From Pimelobacter simplex (GTDB lineage: Bacteria > Actinomycetota > Actinomycetes > Propionibacteriales > Nocardioidaceae): a DNA stretch of 64,000 nt. The notes under the pieces are model-generated. The model was not told the DNA's origin, did not search any database, and saw nothing but the letters and a program-made list of their open reading frames with translations. A program made the position numbers and the translations under genes. Below are positions 51,770-61,759 of this stretch, piece after piece. The stretch is taken from assembly GCF_024662235.1 (NCBI RefSeq), contig NZ_CP096276.1, positions 186,001-250,000 of the forward strand, written 5' to 3'. Each line of letters opens with the position of its first letter. The first letter of the stretch is position 1.

Positions 51770-53034
51770 CGATGACCGGCACGAGCGAGGCGACGGGGAC
51801 GAGCGAGCCGCCCCGCCCGAGCGACGCCGAGGACGAGCGGCTGATCCGGGCGGTCTCGCCGTCCGACTACCTGCGCCAGGGATGGGGCAGGGTCCGCGGG
51901 GGCGACCTCGGGATGATGCCGGTGGTGCTCGGGCTCATCGTCATCTGCGCGGTGTTCTACGCCTACGAGCCGACGTTCCTGTCGTCGCGGAGCCTGGTGT
52001 CGATGCTGCTCTACGCCGCTCCGGTGGGCATCATCGCGCTCGGCATCGTGGTCGTCCTGCTGCTCGGCGAGATCGACCTCAGCGTGGGCTCGGTGTCCGG
52101 GTTCTGCGCGGCGATCATGGCGGTCCTCGTGGTCAACCAAGGACACGCGCTGTGGCTCGGCATCGCGGCCGCGCTCGGGGTGGGCGCGCTGATCGGCGTC
52201 GGCTACGCGACCCTGTACGTGCGCGTCGGCGTGCCCAGCTTCGTGTTCTCGCTCGCCGGCCTCCTCGCCTTCGAGGGAGCCCTGCTGTGGGTGCTCGCCG
52301 ACGGCAGCATCAACATCCCGCGCGAGTCCGGGCTGGCCCAGTTCGCCCGCAACAAGTTCCTGACCGACGCCCAGGCCTACACCCTGGTCGCGGTCGTCGT
52401 GCTCTGCTACCTCGGCTCCCGGCTGTGGACGATCCGGCGGCGCCGCGCCGCCGGGCTCACGCCCCCGAACCTCGTCGCCGTGCTCCTCAAGGCGGCCCTG
52501 CTCGGCGGCGGCCTCGGCTGGCTCACCTACTACCTCGGCATCGCCCGGGGCTGGGGCTACCTGACGGTCCTGTTCGCCGTGCTGGTCGTCGTCCTCGACC
52601 TGCTGCTGCGCAAGACCCGCTGGGGACGCCACCTGTTCGCGGTCGGGGGCAACAAGGAGGCCGCGCGCCGGGCCGGTGTCCGGGTCGGGTGGACCTACTG
52701 CTCGGCGTTCGTCCTCTGCTCGGCGCTCGCCGCCCTGGGCGGACTGCTCGCCGCGGCCCAGCTGACCTCCGTGTCGCAGGACAGCGGGACCACCGACACC
52801 AACCTGACCGCGATCGCCGCGGCGGTGATCGGCGGCACCAGCCTGTTCGGCGGCCGGGGCTCGGCGTACGCCGCACTGCTCGGCATCCTCGTGCTGCAGG
52901 CGATCGAGTCGGGGCTCAACCTGATGAACGTGGACTCCGACATCCGCTACATCGTGACGGGCGGGGTGCTCCTGCTGGCCGTCACGATCGACTCGGTGGC
53001 GCGGCGGGCCCGGTCGAGCTCGGGCCGGGGCTAG
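51766..53034 (+). CDS. Sugar ABC transporter permease (XylH-like)
   Basis: 422 residues with about ten transmembrane segments. The conserved GIIALGIVVVLLLGEIDLSV and the coupling-loop region AVIGGTSLFGGRGSAYAALL are typical of the CUT2 permease family. An N-terminal cytoplasmic extension of about 40 residues precedes the first segment. The ATG overlaps the stop of the ATP-binding gene. It converges on fbiC, 18 bases away. Confidence 0.9.
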   Translation: MTMTGTSEATGTSEPPRPSDAEDERLIRAVSPSDYLRQGWGRVRGGDLGMMPVVLGLIVICAVFYAYEPTFLSSRSLVSMLLYAAPVGIIALGIVVVLLLGEIDLSVGSVSGFCAAIMAVLVVNQGHALWLGIAAALGVGALIGVGYATLYVRVGVPSFVFSLAGLLAFEGALLWVLADGSINIPRESGLAQFARNKFLTDAQAYTLVAVVVLCYLGSRLWTIRRRRAAGLTPPNLVAVLLKAALLGGGLGWLTYYLGIARGWGYLTVLFAVLVVVLDLLLRKTRWGRHLFAVGGNKEAARRAGVRVGWTYCSAFVLCSALAALGGLLAAAQLTSVSQDSGTTDTNLTAIAAAVIGGTSLFGGRGSAYAALLGILVLQAIESGLNLMNVDSDIRYIVTGGVLLLAVTIDSVARRARSSSGRG

Positions 53035-53052
53035 CGGGCCCGACCGGCCGGA

Positions 53053-55620
53053 TCAGGCGCGGGTGGGCAGCCCGTACAGGGTGGTGCGCTCGTGGACCGG
53101 CCGGTCGATGCCGGCGCCGATCTCGACGAGCTCCTCGACGGTCTTGGCCGAGCCGTGCTCGGAGCCGGCCATGCGGGAGATGGTCTCCTCCATGAGGGTG
53201 CCGCCGAGGTCGTTGGCGCCGGCGTTGAGCATGGCGCGGGTGCCGTCGATACCGAGCTTGACCCACGAGGTCTGGATGTTGTCGATCCGGCCGTGGAGCA
53301 GGATGCGGGCCATCGCGTGCACGGCGAGGTTGTCGCGCAGCGTCGGGCCGGGGCGAGCCACGCCGGCCAGGTAGATCGGGGCCGAGGTGTGCACGAAGGG
53401 CAGCGGCACGAACTCGGTGAAGCCGGTGCTGCCGTTCTCGCGGGCGGTGTCCTGGACCCGGGACAGCACGCGCAGGTGACCGACCCAGTGCTTCGGGTTG
53501 TCGACGTGGCCGTACATCATCGTCGAGGTCGTCGGCAGGCCGATGCGGTGGGCCGTGGAGACGATCTCGATCCAGGTGCGGGCGGGCAGCTTGCCCTTGG
53601 TGAGCACCCACCGGACCTCGTCGTCGAGGATCTCCGCGGCGGTGCCGGGCAGCGAGCCGAGGCCGGCCTCGCGGGCCTTGATCAGGAAGTCCTCGACGGA
53701 CAGGCCGGTCCGGGCGGTGCCGTTGACGACCTCCATCGGCGAGAAGGCGTGGACGTGCATGCCGGGCACGCGCTGCTTCACGGCCGCGGCGATGTCGAAG
53801 TAGGCCGAGGCGGGCAGCTCGGGGTCGATGCCGCCCTGCATGCAGACCTCGGTGGCGCCGAGGTCCCAGGCCTCCTGGGCGCGGTCGGCGACCTCGGCGT
53901 AGGACAGCGAGTAGGCGTCGGCGTCGGTACGCCGCTGCGCGAACGCGCAGAACCGGCAGCCGACGTAGCAGACGTTGGTGAAGTTGATGTTGCGGTTGAC
54001 CACGTAGGTGACGGCGTCGCCGACGCTCTCGCGGCGCAGGTCGTCGGCCAGGCCGACCACGGAGCGCAGCAGGTCGCCCTCGGCGGTCATCAGGGTCAGC
54101 GCGTGCTCGTCGGACAGGTTGCCCGGGTCGGCCTCGGCCGCGCGCAGGGCGGCCCCGCCCTCGGCGTGGAGGACGGCCGGAGCGCCGTCGATCAGACCGG
54201 TGCGTGCGGCGGCCTCGCCGACCGCGGCCCAGTCGCCGTAGACCGAGCCGAAGTCGCTGCGCCGGTCCTCGGTGCGGCCCCCGGTGGGGCCGTCGTCGTC
54301 GATGGCCTCGTGCAGGTCGGTACGGCCGCGGCCGTGGTCGGCGTCGAAGCCGCCGTCGGGCTCCTGCCAGGGCAGCCCGGTCGGGCGGACCTCGGGGATC
54401 GCGAGCCCGTCGGGACCGGCCAGGGCCGCGACGTGGGCGTGGACGCGCGGGTCGATCCAGGCCTCGCCGCGCTGGAGCGAGCCGGTGACGTACTCGGGGT
54501 GCACGGTGAGCCGGGCGCGCAGCTCGAAGCCGCAGGTGGCCGTGATCGAGCGCAGCCGGTCGAGCGAGGGCCAGGGCCGCTCGGGGTTGACGTGGTCGGG
54601 GGTCAGCGGCGAGACGCCGCCCCAGTCGTCGACGCCCGCGCCGAGCAGCGCCCGGCACTCGTCGAGGTCGACGAGGTTGGGCGGGGCCTGGATCCGCGCC
54701 TTGGGCCCGAGCAGCAGCCGGGTGACCGCGATCGCGGCGCGGTACTCGGTCAGGTCGAGGTCGTCGGCATGGCGCATCGCCGTGTCGGGCTTGGCCCGGA
54801 AGTTCTGGACGATGACCTCCTGCACCGCGCCGTAGGCACGCTGGGTGGCCCGCAGGGCGAAGATCGTCTCGGCCCGCTCGGTCAGGTCCTCACCGATGCC
54901 GACCAGCAGGCCGGTGGTGAACGGGATGCCGAGCCGGCCGGCGTCCTCGAGCACCCGCAGCCGGACCTCGGGGTCCTTGTCGGGGGAGCCGAAGTGGGCC
55001 AGTCCCTTGGTCTCGAACAGCCGGCGCGAGGTGGTCTCGAGCATCATCCCCATCGAGGGGGAGACCGGCTTGAGCCGGTTGAGCTCCTCCCACGACATCA
55101 CGCCGGGGTTGAGGTGCGGCAGCAGCCCGGTCTCCTCGAGCACCCGCACCGCCATCGCCCGGATGTAGGCCAGCGTCGAGTCGTAGCCCTGCTCGTCGAG
55201 CCAGGCCTGCGCCTCGGGCCAGCGGTCCTCGGGGCGGTCACCGAGCGTGAAGAGCGCCTCGAGGCAGCCCAGCTCGGCGCCCTGGCGGGCGATGTCGAGG
55301 ATCTCGTCCGGCGACAGGTACGGCGCCCGCCCCTCGCGCGCGGCCTGGGCCGGCGTCTCGACGAACGTGCAGTAGTGGCAGCGGTCGCGGCACAGCTTGG
55401 TGATCGGGATGAACACCTTGGGCGAGTACGTCACCACCCCGGGGCGCCCGGCCGCGACCAGGCCCGCGTCGCGGACCTTGGCAGCGGCGGCGGTGAGCCG
55501 GTCGAGCTCGTCGCCGGTGGCGGCGAGCAGGGCCGTCGCCTCGGCCACGTCGAGCGCCGCGCCGCGCTCGGCGCGCGCGAGCGCACGTCGTACTTGCTGG
55601 GGGGTGGGCGCCTCGGACAT
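53053..55620 (-). CDS. fbiC: FO synthase, CofG-CofH fusion (F420 biosynthesis)
   Basis: 855 residues from the ATG at 55620, the usual length. Two radical-SAM domains are fused: the CofG half with [11 protein letters not shown] (CxxxCxxC, about residue 75) and the CofH half with [11 protein letters not shown] (about 560). They join a pyrimidine precursor and tyrosine to form the deazaflavin FO, the chromophore of F420. It fits the F420-dependent LLM enzyme and the F420:NADPH reductase further right. It stands alone, reading towards the ABC operon. Confidence 0.95.
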   Translation of the reverse strand: MSEAPTPQQVRRALARAERGAALDVAEATALLAATGDELDRLTAAAAKVRDAGLVAAGRPGVVTYSPKVFIPITKLCRDRCHYCTFVETPAQAAREGRAPYLSPDEILDIARQGAELGCLEALFTLGDRPEDRWPEAQAWLDEQGYDSTLAYIRAMAVRVLEETGLLPHLNPGVMSWEELNRLKPVSPSMGMMLETTSRRLFETKGLAHFGSPDKDPEVRLRVLEDAGRLGIPFTTGLLVGIGEDLTERAETIFALRATQRAYGAVQEVIVQNFRAKPDTAMRHADDLDLTEYRAAIAVTRLLLGPKARIQAPPNLVDLDECRALLGAGVDDWGGVSPLTPDHVNPERPWPSLDRLRSITATCGFELRARLTVHPEYVTGSLQRGEAWIDPRVHAHVAALAGPDGLAIPEVRPTGLPWQEPDGGFDADHGRGRTDLHEAIDDDGPTGGRTEDRRSDFGSVYGDWAAVGEAAARTGLIDGAPAVLHAEGGAALRAAEADPGNLSDEHALTLMTAEGDLLRSVVGLADDLRRESVGDAVTYVVNRNINFTNVCYVGCRFCAFAQRRTDADAYSLSYAEVADRAQEAWDLGATEVCMQGGIDPELPASAYFDIAAAVKQRVPGMHVHAFSPMEVVNGTARTGLSVEDFLIKAREAGLGSLPGTAAEILDDEVRWVLTKGKLPARTWIEIVSTAHRIGLPTTSTMMYGHVDNPKHWVGHLRVLSRVQDTARENGSTGFTEFVPLPFVHTSAPIYLAGVARPGPTLRDNLAVHAMARILLHGRIDNIQTSWVKLGIDGTRAMLNAGANDLGGTLMEETISRMAGSEHGSAKTVEELVEIGAGIDRPVHERTTLYGLPTRA

Positions 55621-55715
55621 CCCCGCCAGGCTATCGGGTGGGTGTCCGTGGAAGAACGTGTTTCGCCCTGTGACCGGGACCGCCCTCCGACCGGTCCGCC
55701 CACCCGCCCGGCGGG

Positions 55716-56978
55716 CTAGTTCGGCAGCCGGGTGCGCAGCTTGCCGACGGTGGCCACGAACGCCCCGCGGTAGGACCCCGGGAAGCTCCACGTGACGACC
55801 TTGCCGCGCCCGCCCGGGGCGATCAGCACCGTGTCGGAGCAGCGGCCGCTGACGGCCAGGCAGTCGCCGCCGTTGCTGGTGTAGCGCGCGGTGATCCGGC
55901 TCAGGTCGGCGAAGCCCTCGTAGCGCAGCTCCCAGGCCCGGCAGCCCGGCGAGGCGGTGCAGCGCGTCTTCTTCCAGAAGATCCGGGTCGGCTGGGCGAC
56001 CCCGCAGAGCTCGGCCTCGCTGGTCTTGACCGTGCCCCAGCCGTAGGTCACCTGGGTCTGCGCCTGGATGCAGCCGCGCTGGCCGCCGGCCTTGGTGTCG
56101 ACCTCGGCGGAGGTGCCGCTGAGCGGCTTCCAGGCGCCGGCGCCACCGGTGTTGAGGACGACCTCGCCGCCGCTCGCCTCGGGCGGGGTGAAGGTGAACT
56201 GCACGGCGCGGTACGCCGAGCGGGCCTGTCCCTGCGGCGCGGCCGGAGCCTCGGCGTAGCACTCGTCGAGCTTCGCGACCGCCTCGTCGCGGCCCGCGGG
56301 CGGGTCGTCGGGGACCAGCGAGGCGGCGAAGTAGGAGCCCATCGTCTCGCTGCCGATGTCGTCGAGGCAGCCGGTGTCGGCGATCTTCCACTGCTCGCCG
56401 ACCTGCTTCTCCCAGTCGTCGGAGCAGTCGAGGACGCTCTCGTAGAAGGCCTCGGCGTCGTCGGTGCGCCAGGTGCCGGTGTAGGTCCAGTCGTCGCCGT
56501 CGCGCTCGACCAGGCCACGCTTCTCGAGCTCGCCGGAGCGCGCGTCGCGGATCAGGTCGTCGGCCGCGCAGTCGAGCTGGGCGGCGTCGACCCACTCCGG
56601 GGCCTCGACGCCGTCGGCGATGGCGCTCGCGGCGGCCTTGTCGGCGGCGCTGAGCGGGCCGAAGCCGAGGCGTCCGGTGAAGTACGCCCACCCGCCGGTC
56701 CCGGCGCCGGCCACGAGCAGCAGCACCACGGCGAGCCCGACGAACAGCGGCCAGCGGCGCTTGCGCGGCGGCGGCCCGGGCGGCGGACCCCAGCCCGGAG
56801 GCGGCGGACCCCAGCCCGGAGGTACCGGCGGCGGTGCCTGCGGAGGCCCGGACGGGGGTCCGGACGGGGGCAGAGCGGTGGGCGGTTGCTGCGGCGGCGG
56901 TCCGGAGGGCGGCGGTCCCGTGGGCCGGCCCCCGACCGGCGTGGTCGGCCACCCCTGCTGTCCGTGCGTACCGCTCAT
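55716..56978 (-). CDS. Proline-rich N-terminus, single-pass membrane protein
   Basis: 420 residues from the ATG at 56978. A cytoplasmic Pro/Gly-rich tail of about 75 residues ([20 protein letters not shown] and similar) is followed by a basic stop (RKRRW), a transmembrane segment ([20 protein letters not shown]) and an extracytoplasmic domain of about 310 residues with paired Cys residues (DCAADD, DCSDDW, GCLDD, CSDTV). Not recognised as an enzyme; this architecture is common for actinobacterial envelope proteins. Confidence 0.7.
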   Translation of the reverse strand: MSGTHGQQGWPTTPVGGRPTGPPPSGPPPQQPPTALPPSGPPSGPPQAPPPVPPGWGPPPPGWGPPPGPPPRKRRWPLFVGLAVVLLLVAGAGTGGWAYFTGRLGFGPLSAADKAAASAIADGVEAPEWVDAAQLDCAADDLIRDARSGELEKRGLVERDGDDWTYTGTWRTDDAEAFYESVLDCSDDWEKQVGEQWKIADTGCLDDIGSETMGSYFAASLVPDDPPAGRDEAVAKLDECYAEAPAAPQGQARSAYRAVQFTFTPPEASGGEVVLNTGGAGAWKPLSGTSAEVDTKAGGQRGCIQAQTQVTYGWGTVKTSEAELCGVAQPTRIFWKKTRCTASPGCRAWELRYEGFADLSRITARYTSNGGDCLAVSGRCSDTVLIAPGGRGKVVTWSFPGSYRGAFVATVGKLRTRLPN

Positions 56979-57063
56979 CTGCTCACTCGTCCCTGTTTCC
57001 CGGTGTCCACCGACCCGTACGGCGGACACCGCGGGTCAGGCTAAGGCATAGCCACCCTTCCCC

Positions 57064-59220
57064 TCAGTCGAGCGCGGGAACCTTCTCGGGCGCCGGGGCC
57101 GGCGGCTCGGGTGCCGACGGCGGCGTGCGGTCGAGCCGGCTCGGCCACCAGATCCGCCCGCCGAGGTCGAGGTTGAGCGCGGTGACGAGCACGGAGCGGA
57201 CGATCATCGTGTCGAGCAGGACGCCCAGCGCGACCGCCACCCCGAGCTCGGCGAGGAACACCAGCGGCAGGGTCCCGAGGGCGAGGAAGGTGGCCGCCAG
57301 CACCAGGCCGGCCGAGGTGATCACACCGCCGGTCGAGGACAGCGCGATGAGCGAGCCCTTGCGGGTGCCGTGGGTGATCGTCTCCTCGCGGACCCGGGTC
57401 ATCAGGAAGATGTTGTAGTCGATGCCGAGGGCGACCAGGAAGACGAACGCGAACAGCGGGAACCCGGGATCGGCCCCCGCGAAGCCGAGGACGTAGTCGA
57501 ACAGCAGGGCCGAGATGCCCAGCGCCGCGCCGAACGACAGGACGACGGTCGCCATCAGCAGCAGCGGTGCCAGCAGCGCCCGGAGCAGCAGCACCAGGAT
57601 CAGGAACACCACCACGAGCACGATCGGGATGATCAGCTTGTTGTCGTGGTCGGCGGCGATCTTGGTGTCGAGGTAGACGGCGGGTCCGCCGCCGACCAGC
57701 GCATCGGCGCCGGCGACCTTGCCGACGGCGTCCCGGGTGGCCTCGACCAGGTCGAAGGCGGCCGGCGAGGCGATGTCGACGCTGACCGCGGACTCGAACC
57801 AGGCCCGGCCGTCGCCGAGGGGACGGACCGGCGTGGGCGCGCCGAGGCCGTCGACACCGGCGACCGCCGTACGGACGGCGTCGATGCGGTCGTCGTCGGC
57901 GACCACCTGGACGGTCACGGAGTTGTCGGCCAGGCCGTGCGCGGACATGAGCTTCTGCGCGGTGACCGAGTCGATCTCGCCGGTCACCGACTCCTCGGTG
58001 GTCAGTCCGGTCGCGTCGAGCTTGAACAGGCCGAGGCAGGCGATGAGCAGCAGGCCGGTGGTGACCACCCACACCGCACGCGGACGCGGGGCGATCCGGG
58101 CGCCGACCCGCGCCCACAGGCCGTGCGCGGTCGGCTCGTCGGAGGCGAAGGACGGGCGCTTGGGCCAGAAGATCCAGCGCCCGACGATCACCAGGAGGGC
58201 GGGCAGCAGCGTGATCATCGTGAGCAGGGTGACCACGACGCCGACCGCGAGCACCGGGCCGAGGCTGGCGGTGGAGTTGAGGTCGGCGAAGACCAGGCAG
58301 AGCAGGCCGACCGCCACGGTCGCGGCGCTGGCGACCAGGGCCGGGGTGGCCCGATGCAGCGCGAACGCCATCGCCTCGTGCCGGTCCTCGTGGCGGCGCA
58401 GCTCCTCGCGGTAGCGCGCCACCAGGAGCAGGGCGTAGTCGGTGCCCGCGCCGATGCACAGGATGCTGAGGATGTACTCGCTCTGGTCGTTGACCGTCAG
58501 GTCGGCGTACCTGGCCAGGAGGTAGACCACGCCGCGGGACATCATGTAGGCGAGCGCGGCGCACAGGATCGGCAGGATCCAGAGGATCGGGCTGCGGTAG
58601 GTGAGCAGCAGGATCAGGATCACCACGCCGAACGTGATCATCAGCAGCTGCACGTGCGAGCCCTCGAAGGACTCGGCGAAGTCGGAGGCCTGGCCGCCGA
58701 AGCCGCCGACGTACGTCGTGACGCCGTCGATCTTGGCGATGTCACGGACCTTCTTCGCGCTGGCGGGGACCTTGGCCCAGCCGCCGTCGCCGAAGTTGAA
58801 GTTGAAGAACGAGTAGGCGACCTCGCCGTCCTCGGAGATCAGTCGCGGTGCCGGCTGCCCGGACGCCGCGAGCGCCTCGGCGCCGTGCGGCGTGAGCACG
58901 CCGGTCTCGGTGACGCCGGCGACCTGGGCGATCTCCTTGGCCTGGGCGTCCATCGCGTCGAGGTCGGCCGGGGTCAGCCCACCCTTGCGGTGGTAGACGA
59001 CGAGCGTCGGGATGTCGTTGGGATCGAGGTCGGTCGACAGCTCGTCGGCGACGCGCGAGGACTCCGCGGAACCGGGCAGCCAGGACGAGGCCTGGTTGTC
59101 CTTGACGTCGGCCAGCTTGCCGCCGAGGAACCCGAGCCCCCCGGTCAGCAGCAGCACGACGACCAGCACGACCCACTTGGTGACGGGGCCGGTCAGCCTT
59201 CCGGCGATCTGACGGTGCAT
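57064..59220 (-). CDS. MMPL-family (RND) transporter
   Basis: 718 residues from the ATG at 59220 with GGGGAG about 10 bases upstream; a GTG three codons earlier is possible. Two halves of six transmembrane segments follow the MMPL plan, with the conserved IGAGTDYALLLVARYREELR in TM4-5 of the first half and LGIDYNIFLMTRVREE in the second, which carry the proton-relay Asp-Tyr pairs. Such proteins export lipids or drugs using the proton gradient. The substrate is unknown. A single gene, no regulator adjacent. Confidence 0.9.
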   Translation of the reverse strand: MHRQIAGRLTGPVTKWVVLVVVLLLTGGLGFLGGKLADVKDNQASSWLPGSAESSRVADELSTDLDPNDIPTLVVYHRKGGLTPADLDAMDAQAKEIAQVAGVTETGVLTPHGAEALAASGQPAPRLISEDGEVAYSFFNFNFGDGGWAKVPASAKKVRDIAKIDGVTTYVGGFGGQASDFAESFEGSHVQLLMITFGVVILILLLTYRSPILWILPILCAALAYMMSRGVVYLLARYADLTVNDQSEYILSILCIGAGTDYALLLVARYREELRRHEDRHEAMAFALHRATPALVASAATVAVGLLCLVFADLNSTASLGPVLAVGVVVTLLTMITLLPALLVIVGRWIFWPKRPSFASDEPTAHGLWARVGARIAPRPRAVWVVTTGLLLIACLGLFKLDATGLTTEESVTGEIDSVTAQKLMSAHGLADNSVTVQVVADDDRIDAVRTAVAGVDGLGAPTPVRPLGDGRAWFESAVSVDIASPAAFDLVEATRDAVGKVAGADALVGGGPAVYLDTKIAADHDNKLIIPIVLVVVFLILVLLLRALLAPLLLMATVVLSFGAALGISALLFDYVLGFAGADPGFPLFAFVFLVALGIDYNIFLMTRVREETITHGTRKGSLIALSSTGGVITSAGLVLAATFLALGTLPLVFLAELGVAVALGVLLDTMIVRSVLVTALNLDLGGRIWWPSRLDRTPPSAPEPPAPAPEKVPALD

Positions 59221-59355
59221 GGCGCTCACTCTCCCCAGGGGTTCGGTGCATCGGCATCGGGATTCATCCGGATCCGACCCTGAGATCCGCCCTGAATCAT
59301 CGGTGCGCGGGAACTCTTCACCCTGCGCGCGAGCGCCCGCCGTCCAGAAGACACG

Positions 59356-59390
59356 CGACGGCCCCAGGATGTGACATCCCGGGGCCGTCG
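59356..59390 (-). terminator. Terminator of the acyl-CoA dehydrogenase operon
   Basis: A 10-bp perfect outer stem (59356-59365 with 59381-59390) encloses a 4-bp inner stem. It lies 24 bases past the acyl-CoA dehydrogenase stop in the minus direction. The rest of 59221-59413 holds nothing else I can support. Confidence 0.7.
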
Positions 59391-59413
59391 AGCAGGCTCA
59401 GTCTTGGGGAAAT

Positions 59414-60562
59414 TCAGAGGCCGAGGAACCGGCCGATGATCTCCTTCTGGATCTCGGTGGTGCCGCCGTAGATCGTCTGGATGCGGGTGTCCGCATAGGC
59501 CTTGGCGATGGGGTACTCCATCATGTAGCCGTAGCCGCCGTGCATCTGCAGGCCCTGGTCGACGATCTTCTTCTGCAGCTCGGTGGTCCACCACTTCGCC
59601 ATCGAGGCGAGCGAGGTGTCGACCTGGCCGGCGTTGAGCAGCTCGACGCAGTGGTTCACGAACGTGCGGGCGATGTAGGCCTCGGTCGCCATCTCGGCCA
59701 GGACGAAGCGGGTGTTCTGGAACTTGCCGATCGGCTTGCCGAACGCCTCGCGGCTCTTGACGTAGTCGAGCGTCATGTCGAGCACGGCCTCGATGGCCGC
59801 GATCGCGATCGTCGCGATGGAGACCCGCTCCTGGGGGAGGTTCTGCATCAGGTAGACGAAGCCCTGACCCTCCTCGCCCAGCAGGTTCGCCTTGGGGACC
59901 ATGACGTTGTCGAAGCTGAGCTCCGCGGTGTCCTGCGCCTTGAGGCCGAGCTTGTCGAGGTTGCGGCCGCGGGTGAACCCGGCCATGCCCTCCTCGACGA
60001 CCAGGAGGCTGATGCCGTGGGCACCGGCGTCGGGGTTGGTCCGGGCCACGACGATCACCAGGTCGGCGTGGATGCCGTTGGTGATGAACGTCTTGGAGCC
60101 GTTGAGGACGTAGTGGTCGCCCTTGTCGACGGCGGTGGTCCGGATGCCCTGGAGGTCGGAGCCGGCGCCGGGCTCGGTCATCGCGATGGCGGTGACGATG
60201 TCGCCCGAGACGGTGCCGGGCAGCCAGCGGGCCTGCTGCTCGTCGTTCGCGAGGGCGACGAGGTAGGGCACCGTGATGTCGTTGTGCAGGGCGAAGCCGA
60301 GGCCGCTCGCGCCGACCCGGGTGATCTCCTCGGTGAGGACCATGTTGTAGCGGAAGTCCTTGATGCCGGGGCCGTCGTGGACCTCGGGGACGTCGAAGCC
60401 GAGAAGACCCGCCTGGCCGGCCTTGCGCCAGACCTCGCGGTCGACCATGCCGTCCTTCTCCCACTGCTCGTGGTGCGGCACGACCTCGCGCTCGAGGAAC
60501 GTGCGCGCGGTCGCGCGGAAGTCCTCGTGCTCGGTCTCGAGAATGCTGGGACGCTCGGGCAT
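59414..60562 (-). CDS. Acyl-CoA dehydrogenase
   Basis: 382 residues from the ATG at 60562, which overlaps the stop of the LLM gene. The FAD/substrate signature AIAMTEPGAGSDLQGIRTTA (about 127-146) and the second motif QMHGGYGYMMEYPIAKAYAD with the terminal IYGGTTEIQKEIIGRFLGL are present. The catalytic base is probably the Glu in the GGTTEIQ context. It oxidises an acyl-CoA to the enoyl-CoA. Coupled to an F420-dependent LLM enzyme, it may act in an unusual lipid or sterol side-chain pathway. Confidence 0.92.
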   Translation of the reverse strand: MPERPSILETEHEDFRATARTFLEREVVPHHEQWEKDGMVDREVWRKAGQAGLLGFDVPEVHDGPGIKDFRYNMVLTEEITRVGASGLGFALHNDITVPYLVALANDEQQARWLPGTVSGDIVTAIAMTEPGAGSDLQGIRTTAVDKGDHYVLNGSKTFITNGIHADLVIVVARTNPDAGAHGISLLVVEEGMAGFTRGRNLDKLGLKAQDTAELSFDNVMVPKANLLGEEGQGFVYLMQNLPQERVSIATIAIAAIEAVLDMTLDYVKSREAFGKPIGKFQNTRFVLAEMATEAYIARTFVNHCVELLNAGQVDTSLASMAKWWTTELQKKIVDQGLQMHGGYGYMMEYPIAKAYADTRIQTIYGGTTEIQKEIIGRFLGL

Positions 60563-61599
60563 CAGCTCACCCACTCCTTGATCTGTGCGATGGTCGCGGC
60601 GGGGTCGTCGCTCGCGGGGGAGACGGACAGGTTCGTGACGCCGGACTCCTTGAAGGCGGCGATCCGCTCCTGGACGTACGACGCGGGGCCGACCAGGTTG
60701 CCGGCCTCCAGCCACTCGAGCGGGACGAGGGCCTCGGCCTCCTTCTTCTTGCCCGAGAGGTAGAGGTCCTGGATCTCCTTCGCCTCCTTCTCGAAGCCGT
60801 ACTCGCAGGCCAGCTGGTTGTAGAAGTTCTTGTCACGCGCGCCCATGCCGCCCACGTAGAGGGCGTAGAGGGGGCGCATGAAGTCGAGCAGCGCCTTGGT
60901 CTCGGGGCCCTCGCCGATGGCGACCATGCCGCCCGCGGAGATCTGCAGCGGGCCGAGCTCGGCCGAGCGCTTCGCGGCGCCGCGGGCCAGGGACGCGCCC
61001 CAGACCTCCTGGGCCTTCTCGGGGTAGTAGAGGAAGGGCAGCCAGCCGTCGGCGACCTCGGCGGTCATCGCGACGTTCTTGTCGCCCAGCGCGGCCACCC
61101 ACAGCGGCAGGTCGGCGCGCTCGGGGCGGTTGAGCAGCTTGAGCGGCTTGCCCAGGCCGAGGCCCTGGCCCTCGGGGAGCGGGACCTGGACGGTCTTGCC
61201 CTGGTAGTCGAGGCGCTCGCCGCGCAGGCCCATCCGCAGCACCTCGATGACCTCGCGGGTGCGGGTCAGCGGGCGGTCGTACGGGAGGCCGTGGAAGCCC
61301 TCGATGACCTGGGGGCCGGAGGCGCCGAGGCCGAGCACCGCGCGGCCGCCGGAGACGTTGTCGAGGCCGGCCGCGGTCTGCAGCAGGGCGCCCGGCGTAC
61401 GGGAGAATACGTTGAGGATGCCGGCGCCGATCTCGACCGTGTCGGTCTTGGCGGCCAGGTAGCCCATCAGGGTCGGCGCGTCGAAGCCGTAGGGCTCGGC
61501 CACCCAGATGGTGTCGAGCCCGGCCTTCTCGAGGGCGACGACCTGGTCGGCCGACTCGCGCGGGTTGCCCGCATAGACGAGGGGCATCGAGAGCTTCAT
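60562..61599 (-). CDS. LLM-class F420-dependent oxidoreductase
   Basis: 345 residues from the ATG at 61599. Luciferase-like TIM barrel: KLSMPLVYAGNPRESADQVV, GLDTIWVAEPYGFDAP, VEIGAGILNVFSRTPGALLQ, GLGASGPQVIEGFHG and a C-terminal VLR/ALG cofactor loop. The ILNVFSRTP segment is in the usual F420-binding position of this class. FbiC and an NADPH:F420 reductase in the same window support use of F420. It is the first gene of a two-gene operon with the acyl-CoA dehydrogenase and is divergent from npdG. Confidence 0.88.
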   Translation of the reverse strand: MKLSMPLVYAGNPRESADQVVALEKAGLDTIWVAEPYGFDAPTLMGYLAAKTDTVEIGAGILNVFSRTPGALLQTAAGLDNVSGGRAVLGLGASGPQVIEGFHGLPYDRPLTRTREVIEVLRMGLRGERLDYQGKTVQVPLPEGQGLGLGKPLKLLNRPERADLPLWVAALGDKNVAMTAEVADGWLPFLYYPEKAQEVWGASLARGAAKRSAELGPLQISAGGMVAIGEGPETKALLDFMRPLYALYVGGMGARDKNFYNQLACEYGFEKEAKEIQDLYLSGKKKEAEALVPLEWLEAGNLVGPASYVQERIAAFKESGVTNLSVSPASDDPAATIAQIKEWVS

Positions 61600-61672
61600 G
61601 GAGGTCCCTTCTGGCCGTACGGCCGACGGTGACGGTCCCGGGCGCGAGGGGTCCCCGCCCGGCGGCACAACT

Positions 61673-61691
61673 GTGACAGTAACACTGTCAC
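61673..61691. promoter_or_regulatory. Perfect palindrome between LLM operon and npdG, likely TetR-type operator
   Basis: GTGACAGT-AAC-ACTGTCAC, 8-bp perfect arms with a 3-base centre, in the 160-base divergent region. Size and position suit a TetR/FadR-type repressor controlling both directions; no such regulator gene is in the window. Confidence 0.6.
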
Positions 61692-61759
61692 GATGCAACG
61701 GTTGCTGTCGATGAGACGACGACAGGACGCGCCGTTCGCGACGTGATAGGAGGAGACAC

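Noticed and set aside
53092..55719. 875-codon plus-strand frame opposite fbiC
   Set aside because: Shadow of fbiC; composition dominated by Gly, Val, Asp and Arg without motifs.
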